Shown here in pieces: positions 35,241 to 43,902 of a stretch of 64,000 bases of DNA. The stretch covers positions 17,573 to 81,572 of the forward strand of contig JANQSC010000003.1 of NCBI GenBank assembly GCA_028284235.1, in the 5' to 3' direction. Position numbers and translations under genes: made by a program. Source of the stretch: Opitutaceae bacterium (GTDB taxonomy: Bacteria > Verrucomicrobiota > Verrucomicrobiia > Opitutales > Opitutaceae). Each line of letters opens with the position of its first letter. Within the stretch, counting starts at the first letter, position 1. The notes beneath the pieces are model-generated. The model was not told the DNA's origin and did no database searches. It saw only the letters and a list, made by a program, of their open reading frames with translations.

Positions 35241-36455
35241 GTGGAAGACCAAACCAATCGATTTGTCGCCGATCACGTGATCGGTCTGCCGCGCTCGGGG
35301 ATACGTGATTTCTTCGAGCTGGTTTCGGCTATGAAAGACGTGATTTCGCTCGGCATTGGCGAGCCCGATTTCACGACTCCTTGGCATATCCGGGAAGCGG
35401 CGATCTACTCGCTGGAGAAGGGGCGCACCCACTACACGTCGAATCTGGGCACCATTGAGCTGCGTCGCGAGATTGCGACGTATGTAAGCAAGTATTTCAA
35501 TCTTGAATACGATGCCAAGAGCGAGATCATTGTAACCGTCGGTGTTTCCGAGGCGATGGACATCGCTTTGCGGGCTATCTTGAATCCCGGGGACAAGGTG
35601 CTTTACCAGGATCCCTGTTTCGTGTCTTACCATCCGACTGTGATGCTGGCCCACGGGGTTGGCTTGCCGGTTCGGACGGAGGCTAGCGACGCGTTCACGA
35701 TCAAAGCTGCCGCGGTCAAGGAAGCCTGGGAGCCTGGCTGCAAAGCGCTGATAATCAATTTGCCCTGCAATCCGACCGGCGGCGTGGCGGAGCGGGCCGA
35801 GCTGGAGGAAATCGCTCGATTCGCGATTGAAAAGGACTTGGTCGTCATCAGCGACGAGATTTACGCGGAGCTTACCTACGAAGGCGAACATGTGAGCATC
35901 GCCGAGATGCCGGGCATGCGCGAACGAACGATCTTCTTGCACGGCTGCTCGAAGGCCTGGGCTATGACGGGCTGGCGGCTCGGCTATGCCTGCGCTCCGG
36001 CGGCGTTGACCGAGGCCATGATGAAGGTTCATCAGTACTCGATGATGTGCGCGTCGATAATCGCTCAGGACGGAGCGGTGGAGGCGTTGCGTCACGGGTC
36101 CGATGGCGTTCAGAAAATGAAGCGGCAGTACCAGCGCCGTCGCGATCTCGTTGTGCGTCGATTCAACGAAATGGGTCTGAGCTGCCATAGGCCGAAAGCG
36201 ACGTTCTATGCATTTCCGAACATCGAGTCCACGGGTCTGAGTTCGTCGGAGTTCGCGAAAAGACTTCTGGAGGAGCAGAAGGTCGCCATGGTCCCGGGCA
36301 GCGCGTTTGGCGACTGCGGCGAGGGATTCGTTCGCTGCAGTTTCGCGACGGGCTACGACGATCTAGTGGAAGCGCTCAATCGGATCGAGCGATTCGTGTC
36401 GCAATTCAATCCGGTTGCCTCGGCGAAAACGGAGACTTCGACCGCCCAAAAGTAG
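35241..36455 (+). CDS. Class I/II pyridoxal-phosphate aminotransferase
   Basis: A 404-residue fold-type I aminotransferase starting at GTG 35241. Substrate and cofactor marks: ISLGIGEPDFTTPWHI near residue 34, HYTSNLGTIELR, LPCNPTGG, SDEIYAEL, the PLP lysine in HGCSKAWAMTGWRLGY (about residues 234-249), and a C-terminal FVRCSFATGYDDL. It is closest in style to aspartate/aromatic or PatA-type enzymes; the amino donor is not determined. It follows the Lrp-type regulator, so control by amino-acid supply is likely. Confidence 0.9.
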   Translation: MEDQTNRFVADHVIGLPRSGIRDFFELVSAMKDVISLGIGEPDFTTPWHIREAAIYSLEKGRTHYTSNLGTIELRREIATYVSKYFNLEYDAKSEIIVTVGVSEAMDIALRAILNPGDKVLYQDPCFVSYHPTVMLAHGVGLPVRTEASDAFTIKAAAVKEAWEPGCKALIINLPCNPTGGVAERAELEEIARFAIEKDLVVISDEIYAELTYEGEHVSIAEMPGMRERTIFLHGCSKAWAMTGWRLGYACAPAALTEAMMKVHQYSMMCASIIAQDGAVEALRHGSDGVQKMKRQYQRRRDLVVRRFNEMGLSCHRPKATFYAFPNIESTGLSSSEFAKRLLEEQKVAMVPGSAFGDCGEGFVRCSFATGYDDLVEALNRIERFVSQFNPVASAKTETSTAQK

Positions 36456-36523
36456 CTATTTGTATTGAATCGTTTCGCGCTCCATTGGCGGCGGGCGATG
36501 GTTTTCAGCGAGTATAATTTATA

Positions 36524-37936
36524 ATGTCCTCTCATTTTACAGTCGCGATCGTTGGTCGCCCCAACGTTGGGAAAAGCCGCTTGTTCAACCGGTTGATCGG
36601 GAAGCGTGTATCCATTGTGCATGACATGCCGGGCGTGACCCGGGACGTGGTGACGCACGATATCGACAGCGACGGGTACACTTTGATGGATACCGGAGGA
36701 ATGGGCTTGGTCGCGGGAATGAGCGACACGCCGGAGAAGCTAGTGAACGCGGTCGAAGGGCAGATCGCCTTTTCGATCGACACGGCCGACTACGTGCTGA
36801 TGGTCGTCGACGGTAGAGAGGGTCTCGTTCCCTTGGATTTGGAAATGGCGGAAGTTTTGCGCCGGAGCCAGAAACCGGTCGGACTCGTCGTTAACAAGAT
36901 CGACAAGGCCGACACCGAGGTGGAAATAAACGAGTTTTACACGCTTGGTCTGGGAGAACCGATGCTGGTTTCCGCCGAGCACGATCGCGGCATGGGGCGA
37001 TTGCGGGCGTTGGTGTTGAAAAATCGCGACGAGATCGTGGGAGCTCCTGAACCAGTTGAGCCCGATGGTCGAAAGGAGATTCGAGTGTGCTTTATTGGCC
37101 GTCCCAATGTGGGCAAATCCTCGTTGAGCAATTGTCTGGTTCAGTCGGAGCGTTTCATCGTTAGCGACGTTCCGGGCACGACGCGCGACTCGATCGAGAC
37201 GCCGTTTTCATGGCGTTCGAAACGCGGCGAGGATTGGCATTTCGTTCTCACGGATACGGCGGGAATTCGTAAGAAGACCAAACTGAGTTCGTCCGTGGAG
37301 TACTTTTCCCGAGTGCGTTCGCTCGACTCGATTCGGGACGTCGACGTGGTTTTCATGGTGCTCGACGCGAAGGAAGGGCCCACTCACCAGGACAAGGCGA
37401 TTGCCGGCGAAGCGGCGAAGTTGAACAAGCCGATTGTAATCGTCGTCAACAAATGGGATCTCGCCTTAGAAGCCTGGGAGAAAAACGAGATCGACGGGTT
37501 TGATTCCGAGGCGGATTTTCGCAAGGCCTTTGAGAAGGGGCTGCGTAGGGAAATTTTCTTTACACCCGGATCGCCCGTTCGGTTTGTATCCGCGGTGGAG
37601 AACATCGATATAGAGAAGATGCTCTACGACGCCCGCCAGCTGGACAAGCGGCTCGACAAGAGAATCCCGACAGGTCGATTGAACAATTTGCTCAACAAGA
37701 TTGCCGACCGGATGCCGGCGCCCAAGGTCGACGGGCGTCGCTTTCGCGTCTACTACGCGGTTCATACGGGAACCCGGCCGTATCGGATCAAGCTCTTCTG
37801 TAACCAGGCCAAGAAGTTGAACGATTCCTACAAGCGCTACATGCAGTCGGCTGTCGTCGAAGCGTTCAAGCTGGAGGGGTGCCCCGTCGTGTTCGATCTC
37901 GTCAACAAGAAGAATCCCTACGTTAGGGAGGAGTGA
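36524..37936 (+). CDS. der: Ribosome-assembly GTPase Der (EngA)
   Basis: A 470-residue double GTPase needed for 50S subunit maturation. Two G domains are visible: the first with GRPNVGKSRLFNRL (about residues 11-24), DTGGMG and NKIDKAD; the second with GRPNVGKSSLSNCL (about 194-207), DTAGIRKKTKL and NKWDLAL. A KH-like domain follows (about 380-470, FFTPGSPVRFVSA leading to RMPAPKVDGRRFRVYYA). Length is normal. fmt starts 10 bp later, so the two are likely co-transcribed. Confidence 0.96.
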   Translation: MSSHFTVAIVGRPNVGKSRLFNRLIGKRVSIVHDMPGVTRDVVTHDIDSDGYTLMDTGGMGLVAGMSDTPEKLVNAVEGQIAFSIDTADYVLMVVDGREGLVPLDLEMAEVLRRSQKPVGLVVNKIDKADTEVEINEFYTLGLGEPMLVSAEHDRGMGRLRALVLKNRDEIVGAPEPVEPDGRKEIRVCFIGRPNVGKSSLSNCLVQSERFIVSDVPGTTRDSIETPFSWRSKRGEDWHFVLTDTAGIRKKTKLSSSVEYFSRVRSLDSIRDVDVVFMVLDAKEGPTHQDKAIAGEAAKLNKPIVIVVNKWDLALEAWEKNEIDGFDSEADFRKAFEKGLRREIFFTPGSPVRFVSAVENIDIEKMLYDARQLDKRLDKRIPTGRLNNLLNKIADRMPAPKVDGRRFRVYYAVHTGTRPYRIKLFCNQAKKLNDSYKRYMQSAVVEAFKLEGCPVVFDLVNKKNPYVREE

Positions 37937-37946
37937 GGCATTCCCT

Positions 37947-38918
37947 GTGAGCAAGCGACTCATATTCATGGGCTCCGACCCGATCGCGTTGCCCGCGTTG
38001 AACGCGATCGCTGACGGGCGATGCGGGGCGATCGATTTGGAAGCGATTTATACGCAGCCGGACAAGCCCCGCGGCCGGGGAAAGCGGATCGAGGCCAACG
38101 CGATCAAACTCTGGGCGTTGGAGAAGAAGTTGCCCGTGTTTCAGCCTGAAAAAACGAGCAAGTCCGTCCGGCTTGAAATCGAGGCCATCGACGCGGACGC
38201 GATCCTCGTCATGGCGTATGGACACATCTTGTCGCAAGCGCTGATCGACACGCCCGCTTGCGGAATTTGGAACTTGCATACGTCCCTGCTGCCTCGATAC
38301 CGAGGGGCTTCCCCGATTCAGTCGGCCATCGCGTCCGGCGATTCGGAGTCGGGCGTTTCGCTTATGAAGGTCGTCCGGGCGATGGATGCGGGCCCGATAT
38401 TGGATGTCGAGCGTGTGCGTATAAATAAGTTGGATACATCGATCGATTTGGAGGAAAAACTCTCGCAGGCGTGCGTTCCGTTGCTGGAGCGAAATATGGA
38501 ATCGGTTTTTTCGGGGGAAGCGCATCCTGCTCCGCAGGATGACGCTGCGGCGACGCATGTCCGCAAGTTGGTCAAGGCGGACGGCGTGCTTGATTTTCGG
38601 CGTTCCGCAGTAGAATTGGCAAACCGCGTCAACGGCCTGTTCCCTTGGCCGGGAACGCGTTTTGAGAACGGAGACGACGTGATCAAAGTGGGTTTGGCGG
38701 ACGCATGGGAGGAGTCCGGCACGCGAGGCGCGGATGGCGAAGTGCTCGGTCTGGAAGACGGCGGGCTCGCGATCGCGTGCGGCGAAGGAGTCCTGTTGTT
38801 GAAGCGGTTGCAGCGGACTGGTGGCAAAATGCTGGACGCGGCTGAATTTCTCCGCGGATACGAAATCGCCAATGGAGTGGTTTTGGAGTCGAAGGAAATG
38901 CCGCCGCTTGTGTCGTAG
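37947..38918 (+). CDS. fmt: Methionyl-tRNA formyltransferase
   Basis: A 323-residue enzyme that formylates initiator Met-tRNA. The start is GTG 37947, where the protein opens LIFMGSDPIALPAL. The formyl-transfer motif NLHTSLLPRYRGASPIQ (about residues 110-126), HILSQALIDT and the C-terminal substrate-binding domain (DGVLDFRRSAVELANRVNGL, FPWPGTRFENG) are present. Length is normal. def, usually nearby, is not seen. Confidence 0.95.
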   Translation: MSKRLIFMGSDPIALPALNAIADGRCGAIDLEAIYTQPDKPRGRGKRIEANAIKLWALEKKLPVFQPEKTSKSVRLEIEAIDADAILVMAYGHILSQALIDTPACGIWNLHTSLLPRYRGASPIQSAIASGDSESGVSLMKVVRAMDAGPILDVERVRINKLDTSIDLEEKLSQACVPLLERNMESVFSGEAHPAPQDDAAATHVRKLVKADGVLDFRRSAVELANRVNGLFPWPGTRFENGDDVIKVGLADAWEESGTRGADGEVLGLEDGGLAIACGEGVLLLKRLQRTGGKMLDAAEFLRGYEIANGVVLESKEMPPLVS

Positions 38919-38965
38919 GGACGAAATCCAGGTGGGGGCGGACCGTGGTTCGCCACTGCTCACCA

Positions 38966-38983
38966 TCCTGAGTTGTCGAAGGA
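38966..38983. repeat. Short palindromic repeat of the TCCTGAG...CGAAGGA type
   Basis: TCCTGAGTTGTCGAAGGA. This imperfect palindrome resembles a repeat found in many bacterial genomes (TCCTGAGCTTGTCGAAGGA). The surrounding gap 38919-39162 also holds a GC-rich hairpin near 39017-39041 and nothing else. Confidence 0.45.
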
Positions 38984-39162
38984 CCGGGCCGTCCGAACGA
39001 TTTTGTTCGCGCTTGTTGCGGCCCGCCCGGCGGTCGGGCCCTACCTTATGACGCGTGCTTCGATCTCCCAAGCAGACGAATGCGATGCCGGTTAACATTT
39101 GTTTGGCAATCTGGGCGGGGTTGATGCTTGTTTTCGCGCCTCAATTTTTCCACGCTTTCTGA

Positions 39163-39789
39163 ATGGACGGAAAACAAGTGAGTATTTTCAAACGATCCGT
39201 CTGGGCCGCCTTCCTTTGCCTCGTTCTAGGGCAAAGCCAATCGTTTGCTCAGACGAGCAACCTCGCCTACCAGGTTGCGAATATGGCCGAGGATGTACGC
39301 ATCCTTGAAGAAGCGATACGGTCGATGCGCGTCGAGCTGGACAACATGCGCAGAGAAAACACGCAATTGCGTCAGCAAGTCGGGACCTACGAATCGCGAA
39401 TCGACAGCAGCGTGGGCCAATTGGCAACCGTGGGGCAGTTGAACCAGGCCATCGCGGCCGCAGTGTCGTCCCTCGAGCAGCGCGACGTGAAGATGAAGAA
39501 CGAGATCATCTTGCAGGTGACCGACCAGATCACGGAATTCGCCAATAGCGTGAACAAGAGTTTGAGCGGGATGCCCGCGCCGAAACCGAAGAAGGATCCG
39601 GACGTGTTGACGTCGTTCCACAGCAATTTCCCGCAAACGGGCACGCCCTACGTGGTGCGAAGCGGCGACACGATTTCGGGAATCGCGAGCAAGTTTGGAT
39701 CGACGGTGGACTGGATTCAAAACGCCAACAAAATTTCCCATCCCCGATTCTTGCAGGTGGGGCAAACGCTCTACGTACCCCACAAATAG
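39163..39789 (+). CDS. Exported coiled-coil LysM protein
   Basis: 208 residues from ATG 39163 (GTG 39178 is in frame). A signal peptide covers about residues 1-30 (cleaved after SFAQ), followed by a coiled coil (about 35-75, EEAIRSMRVELDNMRRENTQ), a helical region (DVKMKNEIILQVTDQITEF) and a C-terminal LysM domain (about 162-208, YVVRSGDTISGIASKFG and GQTLYVPHK) that binds peptidoglycan. It probably acts in the periplasm at the cell wall. The following gene is parB, 15 bp on. Confidence 0.85.
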   Translation: MDGKQVSIFKRSVWAAFLCLVLGQSQSFAQTSNLAYQVANMAEDVRILEEAIRSMRVELDNMRRENTQLRQQVGTYESRIDSSVGQLATVGQLNQAIAAAVSSLEQRDVKMKNEIILQVTDQITEFANSVNKSLSGMPAPKPKKDPDVLTSFHSNFPQTGTPYVVRSGDTISGIASKFGSTVDWIQNANKISHPRFLQVGQTLYVPHK

Positions 39790-39804
39790 TTTTTTCAATT
39801 CACT

Positions 39805-40776
39805 ATGGCGAAACCCAAATCTCGACTCGGCAAAGGCTTGGCCGGCCTCATTTCAGGCGGATCGGCACCCGCAAGCAAGACAGCGAAACCCGCGCCCGCG
39901 ACGAAAACTCCCGCGCGCAAAAGCAAAGCCGCGACCAAGACGCCGAACGCGAAAAAGGGATTCGCCGTGGAGCCCGCCGCTCCGGACTATTTGGAATTGC
40001 CAGTTTCGAAGATCGAGCCCAACCCGTTTCAGCCCCGCAAGGAGTTCGAGAAAAGCCAGTTGGCGGATCTCGCCGAGAGCATCCGGAGCGAGGGCTTGAT
40101 CCAGCCGATCGTGGTGCGGGACGTGAATGGGGCTTACCAGTTGATCGCGGGCGAGCGCCGCTGGCGGGCCTTCCAGCTCCTGAAGCTCAAGAGAATTCCC
40201 GCTCGGGTGATCGAAGCGGGCGACTCGTCCGCCGCGTCCATGGCCCTGATCGAAAATCTGCAGCGCGAGAACCTCAACCCGATCGAGGAGTCGATGGGTT
40301 ATGCGAGCTTGTTGCGGGACTTCGATTTGACGCAGGAGCAAGTCGCTGAACGAGTGGGCAAAGGCCGGGCCACGATCGCGAATTCGCTGCGGCTCCTGTC
40401 CCTCCCGGAAGAAGTCCGCGGCTATTTGTCGTCCCAGCTCCTTTCTACTGGGCATGCAAAGGCCCTGCTCGGATTGGAGAACAAACAGGAACAAGCGCTG
40501 CTGGCGCGTCGGATTATCGAAGACGGCGTGAGCGTACGCGGCGCGGAGAGCCTGGTGCAGAGCCTGCGAAAATCGAGCAAGTCCAAGTCGAGCCCGACCC
40601 GCGAAGCTCCCGAAGCGGAGCGAGCGGCGATCGAGGATATCGAAAAGCGCCTCATGGCCTACCTCAGCTCGAACGTGTCGCTCAAGCACAGCCCGAAGAA
40701 GGGCAAGATCCTGATCGAGTACTCGGGCAACGAAGATCTCCAGAGAATTTTGGAGAAGATCGGTCTTGAAGACTAG
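39805..40776 (+). CDS. parB: Chromosome-partitioning protein ParB
   Basis: 323 residues. A Lys/Ala-rich N-terminal region (about 1-65) precedes the ParB CTPase domain (about 65-170): LPVSKIEPNPFQPRKEF, then AGERRWRAFQ (the GERRxRA box). A helix-turn-helix domain follows (about 175-235, TQEQVAERVGKGRATIAN, LRLLSLPEEVRGYL) that binds parS, and a C-terminal dimerisation domain. parA is not adjacent. No parS-like 16-mer was noticed nearby by eye. Confidence 0.94.
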   Translation: MAKPKSRLGKGLAGLISGGSAPASKTAKPAPATKTPARKSKAATKTPNAKKGFAVEPAAPDYLELPVSKIEPNPFQPRKEFEKSQLADLAESIRSEGLIQPIVVRDVNGAYQLIAGERRWRAFQLLKLKRIPARVIEAGDSSAASMALIENLQRENLNPIEESMGYASLLRDFDLTQEQVAERVGKGRATIANSLRLLSLPEEVRGYLSSQLLSTGHAKALLGLENKQEQALLARRIIEDGVSVRGAESLVQSLRKSSKSKSSPTREAPEAERAAIEDIEKRLMAYLSSNVSLKHSPKKGKILIEYSGNEDLQRILEKIGLED

Positions 40777-40815
40777 GGGAAACCCCGATTTGCCCGCGCT
40801 TTTCTCTAAGAATTT

Positions 40816-40831
40816 AAGTAAAGCGCTTACA
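40816..40831. promoter_or_regulatory. Possible LacI/CcpA-type operator
   Basis: AAGTAAAGCGCTTACAAT has an AAGCGCTT core (40821-40828), typical of LacI-family operators, flanked by near-symmetric GTA/TAC. It lies about 50 bp upstream of the ATG of an exported protein gene. A chance match is possible. Confidence 0.3.
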
Positions 40832-40881
40832 ATTCGCTGGGAGGCGCCGATTTCTATGAATTGTCCGGTCCTGGGCAATTT

Positions 40882-41340
40882 ATGAACCGTTTCCCACACG
40901 CAATTCGATTCGCTTGGCGATTTCTGCTATTGGCCGCTTTCCCAGCAGGACTGCACGCCTCCACGGTGGTGATCAACTTCACCGTGTCGGGCTTCGACGC
41001 GTCGGCCCCCGCTTCGGAAGTATCGGGCTCCATTCAGGTGGAGATCAACGACACGACCAACGAAGTGACTGGAGTTTCAGCGGTGGATTTGACGATTAAC
41101 GGGCACGCCTTCAGCGCCAGCGAGCTCGGGTTCAGCGAGTACCGGAATTTCAATATTCTGGGAGCGCAAGGCGAAGGTCTTGGCAGCTCGACGGGCATCT
41201 CCCACGGTTCGCCTTACGACTTTTGGATCCTTTGGAACAAGGACACCGGCGAGCCGCGCGAATTCGCGTACACCGCCGAAGCGAGCGAGATCCACGCCAG
41301 CCAGCAGTTCGACGCGTTTACGATTCAGCCGGTGGAGTAG
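40882..41340 (+). CDS. Exported protein of unknown function
   Basis: 152 residues from ATG 40882, with a signal peptide of about 26 residues (FLLLAAFPAGLHA). The mature domain of about 125 residues is beta-rich with regular alternating patterns (VVINFTVSGFDASAPASEVS, VDLTINGHAF). It resembles small extracellular proteins with a sandwich fold but matches no family I recognise. A possible LacI-type operator lies upstream. Confidence 0.65.
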   Translation: MNRFPHAIRFAWRFLLLAAFPAGLHASTVVINFTVSGFDASAPASEVSGSIQVEINDTTNEVTGVSAVDLTINGHAFSASELGFSEYRNFNILGAQGEGLGSSTGISHGSPYDFWILWNKDTGEPREFAYTAEASEIHASQQFDAFTIQPVE

Positions 41341-41433
41341 TCTAAGGCGTCTCTACCTCCGGGGCGAGCAGGTCAAAGCTTGCTTGAACTCGCCACGCGC
41401 GATTAATCTCATGACCGAGTTTCGGTTTGGGAT

Positions 41434-42162
41434 ATGAATTGGAGAGGTTGGATAAAAGTGGCGTTGGCGATGTTTGTCTTCGCGGCGCTGCATGGTGCGG
41501 GAGCAATCGCAGAGTCGATACCGACTTCATTCGACGCCCGTTTTGAGCAGTCTATGGAAGAAGCGGGGTTGGAATTTGAACGCATGCTGCTGCCCTTGGA
41601 CTGCTCAAAGGCGCCGGATGAGCCGAGGCTCGTAGATTCCATCCTCGTACATTTTTGCAGCGACGCGATGGAAAATCCGGACTCTCCGTATGATACGCGA
41701 CGCATTGTGGACGGCTTCCGGCGGTTTCGCGTTTCCGCCCACGTTCTGATCGATCGCGAAGGCAAGGTCATCCAAATGGTCTCCTTAGACCGTACCGCGT
41801 ACCATGCGGGTGTGGGGCGAATCGAGGGTGCGCCCGAACGCGAGAATCGCCTCAACGAGTACTCGATCGGGATCGAGCTAATGGGGATTGGAACCCGCTC
41901 CGAAATGAGCCCGTTTATGGAGGTCGAGCGCTACGACACGATCGATCCCAAGGACCTGGGCTACACCGATCCCCAGTACGACGCCTTGAATCGCGTAATC
42001 GCGTCGATTCGCCGCCTTTTTCCCGAAATCGGCAGGGACCGGAGATCGATTTTCGGGCACGACGAGTGGTCGCCGGGCCGCAAAACGGACCCGGGAGCGC
42101 TTTTCGATTGGGAACGGATCGGATTGAGACGATATAGAGGGGAGAGCGGGGATTCTCGCTGA
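41434..42162 (+). CDS. N-acetylmuramoyl-L-alanine amidase (AmpD/PGRP fold)
   Basis: A 242-residue exported amidase_2-type enzyme. A signal peptide of about 27 residues precedes the fold. Zinc ligands are visible as His in ILVHFCSD (about residue 72), His in FGHDEWSPGRK and Asp in KTDPG (about residues 209 and 218), with a substrate segment SAHVLIDREGKVIQMVSLDRTAYHAGVG in between (given as VSLDRTAYHAG). It cleaves the bond between muramic acid and the stem peptide. The exported form suggests periplasmic wall turnover rather than cytoplasmic muropeptide recycling. Confidence 0.88.
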   Translation: MNWRGWIKVALAMFVFAALHGAGAIAESIPTSFDARFEQSMEEAGLEFERMLLPLDCSKAPDEPRLVDSILVHFCSDAMENPDSPYDTRRIVDGFRRFRVSAHVLIDREGKVIQMVSLDRTAYHAGVGRIEGAPERENRLNEYSIGIELMGIGTRSEMSPFMEVERYDTIDPKDLGYTDPQYDALNRVIASIRRLFPEIGRDRRSIFGHDEWSPGRKTDPGALFDWERIGLRRYRGESGDSR

Positions 42163-42235
42163 AAACCTAGGGTTGGACGTCGAAGAATGCGCGTTCCGGT
42201 GTAACTGAAAGAAGCGAATTCGAGTTTTACTAGTC

Positions 42236-43102
42236 ATGAATCTTCTACAAACACATGCACGCGCGACGGCGATCGGCCGTAGTCTGATTCTGCTGGGTAC
42301 GGGTATTTTTCTTTTTGCGAGCTCCTCTTGGGCAAAAGACGTGAAAGCCCGGGTGCTGGTAGACTCGTTTGCCGAGCCCTCCTACGCCGAAGAAAAGGAT
42401 AAGGACGGGGCATTGGCTCCGGAAACCTACCATCTGGTTCAAGGCAAGTTCATCGGCGGCTATATAGCCGACAAAACGCTCAAGGACGTGCCGTTCATCG
42501 AGGTCGCGGAGAACCTGGCCCTGCAGTTGGAAACCCGCAACTACTATCCTGCCCGGACGAAGGATGATGGCGATTTGCTCATCGTTGTGAATTGGGGAGT
42601 GACCGAGATCCAGGCGGAGTTCGACGAGCTGTTCCCGACCGACGAAGAGGATGAAGAAGAACTCTCGGAAGAGGATGAAGACCTCGAGAGTTTCGACACG
42701 GAAGACTATCTGCGGGAAGAAGGGTACTCCTATCGAGACCAAAGCAACGCCGCGTTGATCGGTTTCGACCGGGCTCTGAAACGGCGCGACCTCGGAATTC
42801 AGGACGGATTCGAACTGCAGGACATGCTCCGTAGCGAGCGCTATTTCATGATCCTCTCCGCTTTTGATTGGCCGCTCATGCGAGACAACGGCGAGAAGAA
42901 ACTGCTCTGGTCGACGCGCTTCAGCATGGACGCAGTGAAAGTCGGTTTCGACGACGCCCACTTCGCGCTCAGTCGCGGCGCCGCCAACTACTTCGGCACG
43001 AACCTGGACGGCAAGCTTGGAAAAGTGAATACATATGTCGGACCGGGGAGCGTAGACACCGGCGAGCTCGAGGTTGTCGAAACGCTCGACGACGCGAACT
43101 AG
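42236..43102 (+). CDS. Exported protein of unknown function
   Basis: 288 residues from ATG 42236. A signal peptide (about 1-33, LILLGTGIFLFASSSWA) is followed by a mature domain of about 255 residues with a very acidic segment (EEDEEELSEEDEDLESFD, about 140-157). Segments such as FIGGYIADKTLKDVPF and LLWSTRFSMDAVKVGFDDAH are not familiar. It may be a periplasmic or outer-membrane component. Expression neighbours: it follows the amidase by 73 bp. Confidence 0.68.
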   Translation: MNLLQTHARATAIGRSLILLGTGIFLFASSSWAKDVKARVLVDSFAEPSYAEEKDKDGALAPETYHLVQGKFIGGYIADKTLKDVPFIEVAENLALQLETRNYYPARTKDDGDLLIVVNWGVTEIQAEFDELFPTDEEDEEELSEEDEDLESFDTEDYLREEGYSYRDQSNAALIGFDRALKRRDLGIQDGFELQDMLRSERYFMILSAFDWPLMRDNGEKKLLWSTRFSMDAVKVGFDDAHFALSRGAANYFGTNLDGKLGKVNTYVGPGSVDTGELEVVETLDDAN

Positions 43103-43251
43103 ACAACGGTCCCGACCAAAACAAAACCCGCCGAGACCCGTCTTCGTTCCGCGGAACGGAACTACGCCGAGGCAAGCTGTCGGGTTCCACCTTAAACCAC
43201 TTGAAGATAAGGTGGAACGGGCCGTCCCGGCGCGTTCTATTCGCCAAATAA

Positions 43252-43279
43252 AAACCCGCTTTCGTGAAAAAGCGGGTCG
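43252..43279 (-). terminator. Rho-independent terminator for the RRM gene
   Basis: Read on the minus strand: ACCCGCTT, loop TTTCACG, AAGCGGGT followed by TTTTATT. It lies 35 bp after the stop codon of the RRM gene. Confidence 0.88.
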
Positions 43280-43313
43280 AAAAACAAAACTGTTTGAGCG
43301 GCGCGTTTCCGGC

Positions 43314-43733
43314 TTAGAAACCGTCGCGTTGCTGGCGCCGGTCGCCGCGTCGCGAGCCTTTTCCGCCACCGCCGCCGCGATAGCCTCCGCCACCACCGCC
43401 GCCGTAGCCTCCGCCACCACCGCCGTAGCCGCCGCCACCGCCGCCGCCGCGATAGCCACCGCCACCGCCGCCTCCGCCGCGCGGGCGTTCGGGGCGAGGG
43501 GTTGCCTCACGCACTCGGAGTTCGCGTCCCAGGAGCTCGCTTCCGTTGAGCGATTCGATCGCGTTGTTCGCTTCGTCGGATTCGGTCATGGTTACGAACG
43601 CGAAACCACGCGGTCTTCCCGTTTCGCGATCCATGATCAGTTTTACAGATTCGACCGTTCCGAATGTCGCGAATGCTTCGCGGACGTCATCTTCCGATGC
43701 GTCGAATGACAGATTGCCTACGTATATGTCCAT
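43314..43733 (-). CDS. RRM-type RNA-binding protein with glycine-rich tail
   Basis: A 139-residue protein. One RNA-recognition motif covers residues 1-82, with RNP2 IYVGNL (3-8) and RNP1 RGFAFVTM (42-49). The C-terminal 55 residues are an RGG/GGY-rich low-complexity tail with about five GGGGGY-type repeats, ending in basic SRRGDRRQQRDGF. This domain pair resembles cyanobacterial Rbp and plant glycine-rich RNA-binding proteins, which bind single-stranded RNA and often respond to cold. The repeated DNA (GCCGCC) may be unstable in length. It is closed by a terminator. Confidence 0.9.
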   Translation of the reverse strand: MDIYVGNLSFDASEDDVREAFATFGTVESVKLIMDRETGRPRGFAFVTMTESDEANNAIESLNGSELLGRELRVREATPRPERPRGGGGGGGGYRGGGGGGGYGGGGGGYGGGGGGGYRGGGGGKGSRRGDRRQQRDGF

Positions 43734-43902
43734 TTTGAAAAAGCGCCTTCTCTAAAAATGCAGAGCGGACAGCTGGCGCCTCCATCAACCCTACGTGAAA
43801 ACGCGCCGTCTCGAGCGGATTCCCAACTGATTAAGGCTCCCATTGATAGGCTTGCGGGCCGTTATTGCAAGGCGTAAACGGCGCAATGTCCTCAGTCGTG
43901 AG

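Noticed and set aside
37923..39098. 391-codon minus-strand frame over fmt
   Set aside because: Antisense shadow of fmt with Arg/His-rich composition.
43074..43709. Plus-strand Ala/Thr-rich frame over the RRM gene
   Set aside because: Reverse reading of the glycine-rich repeat region (GCC repeats).
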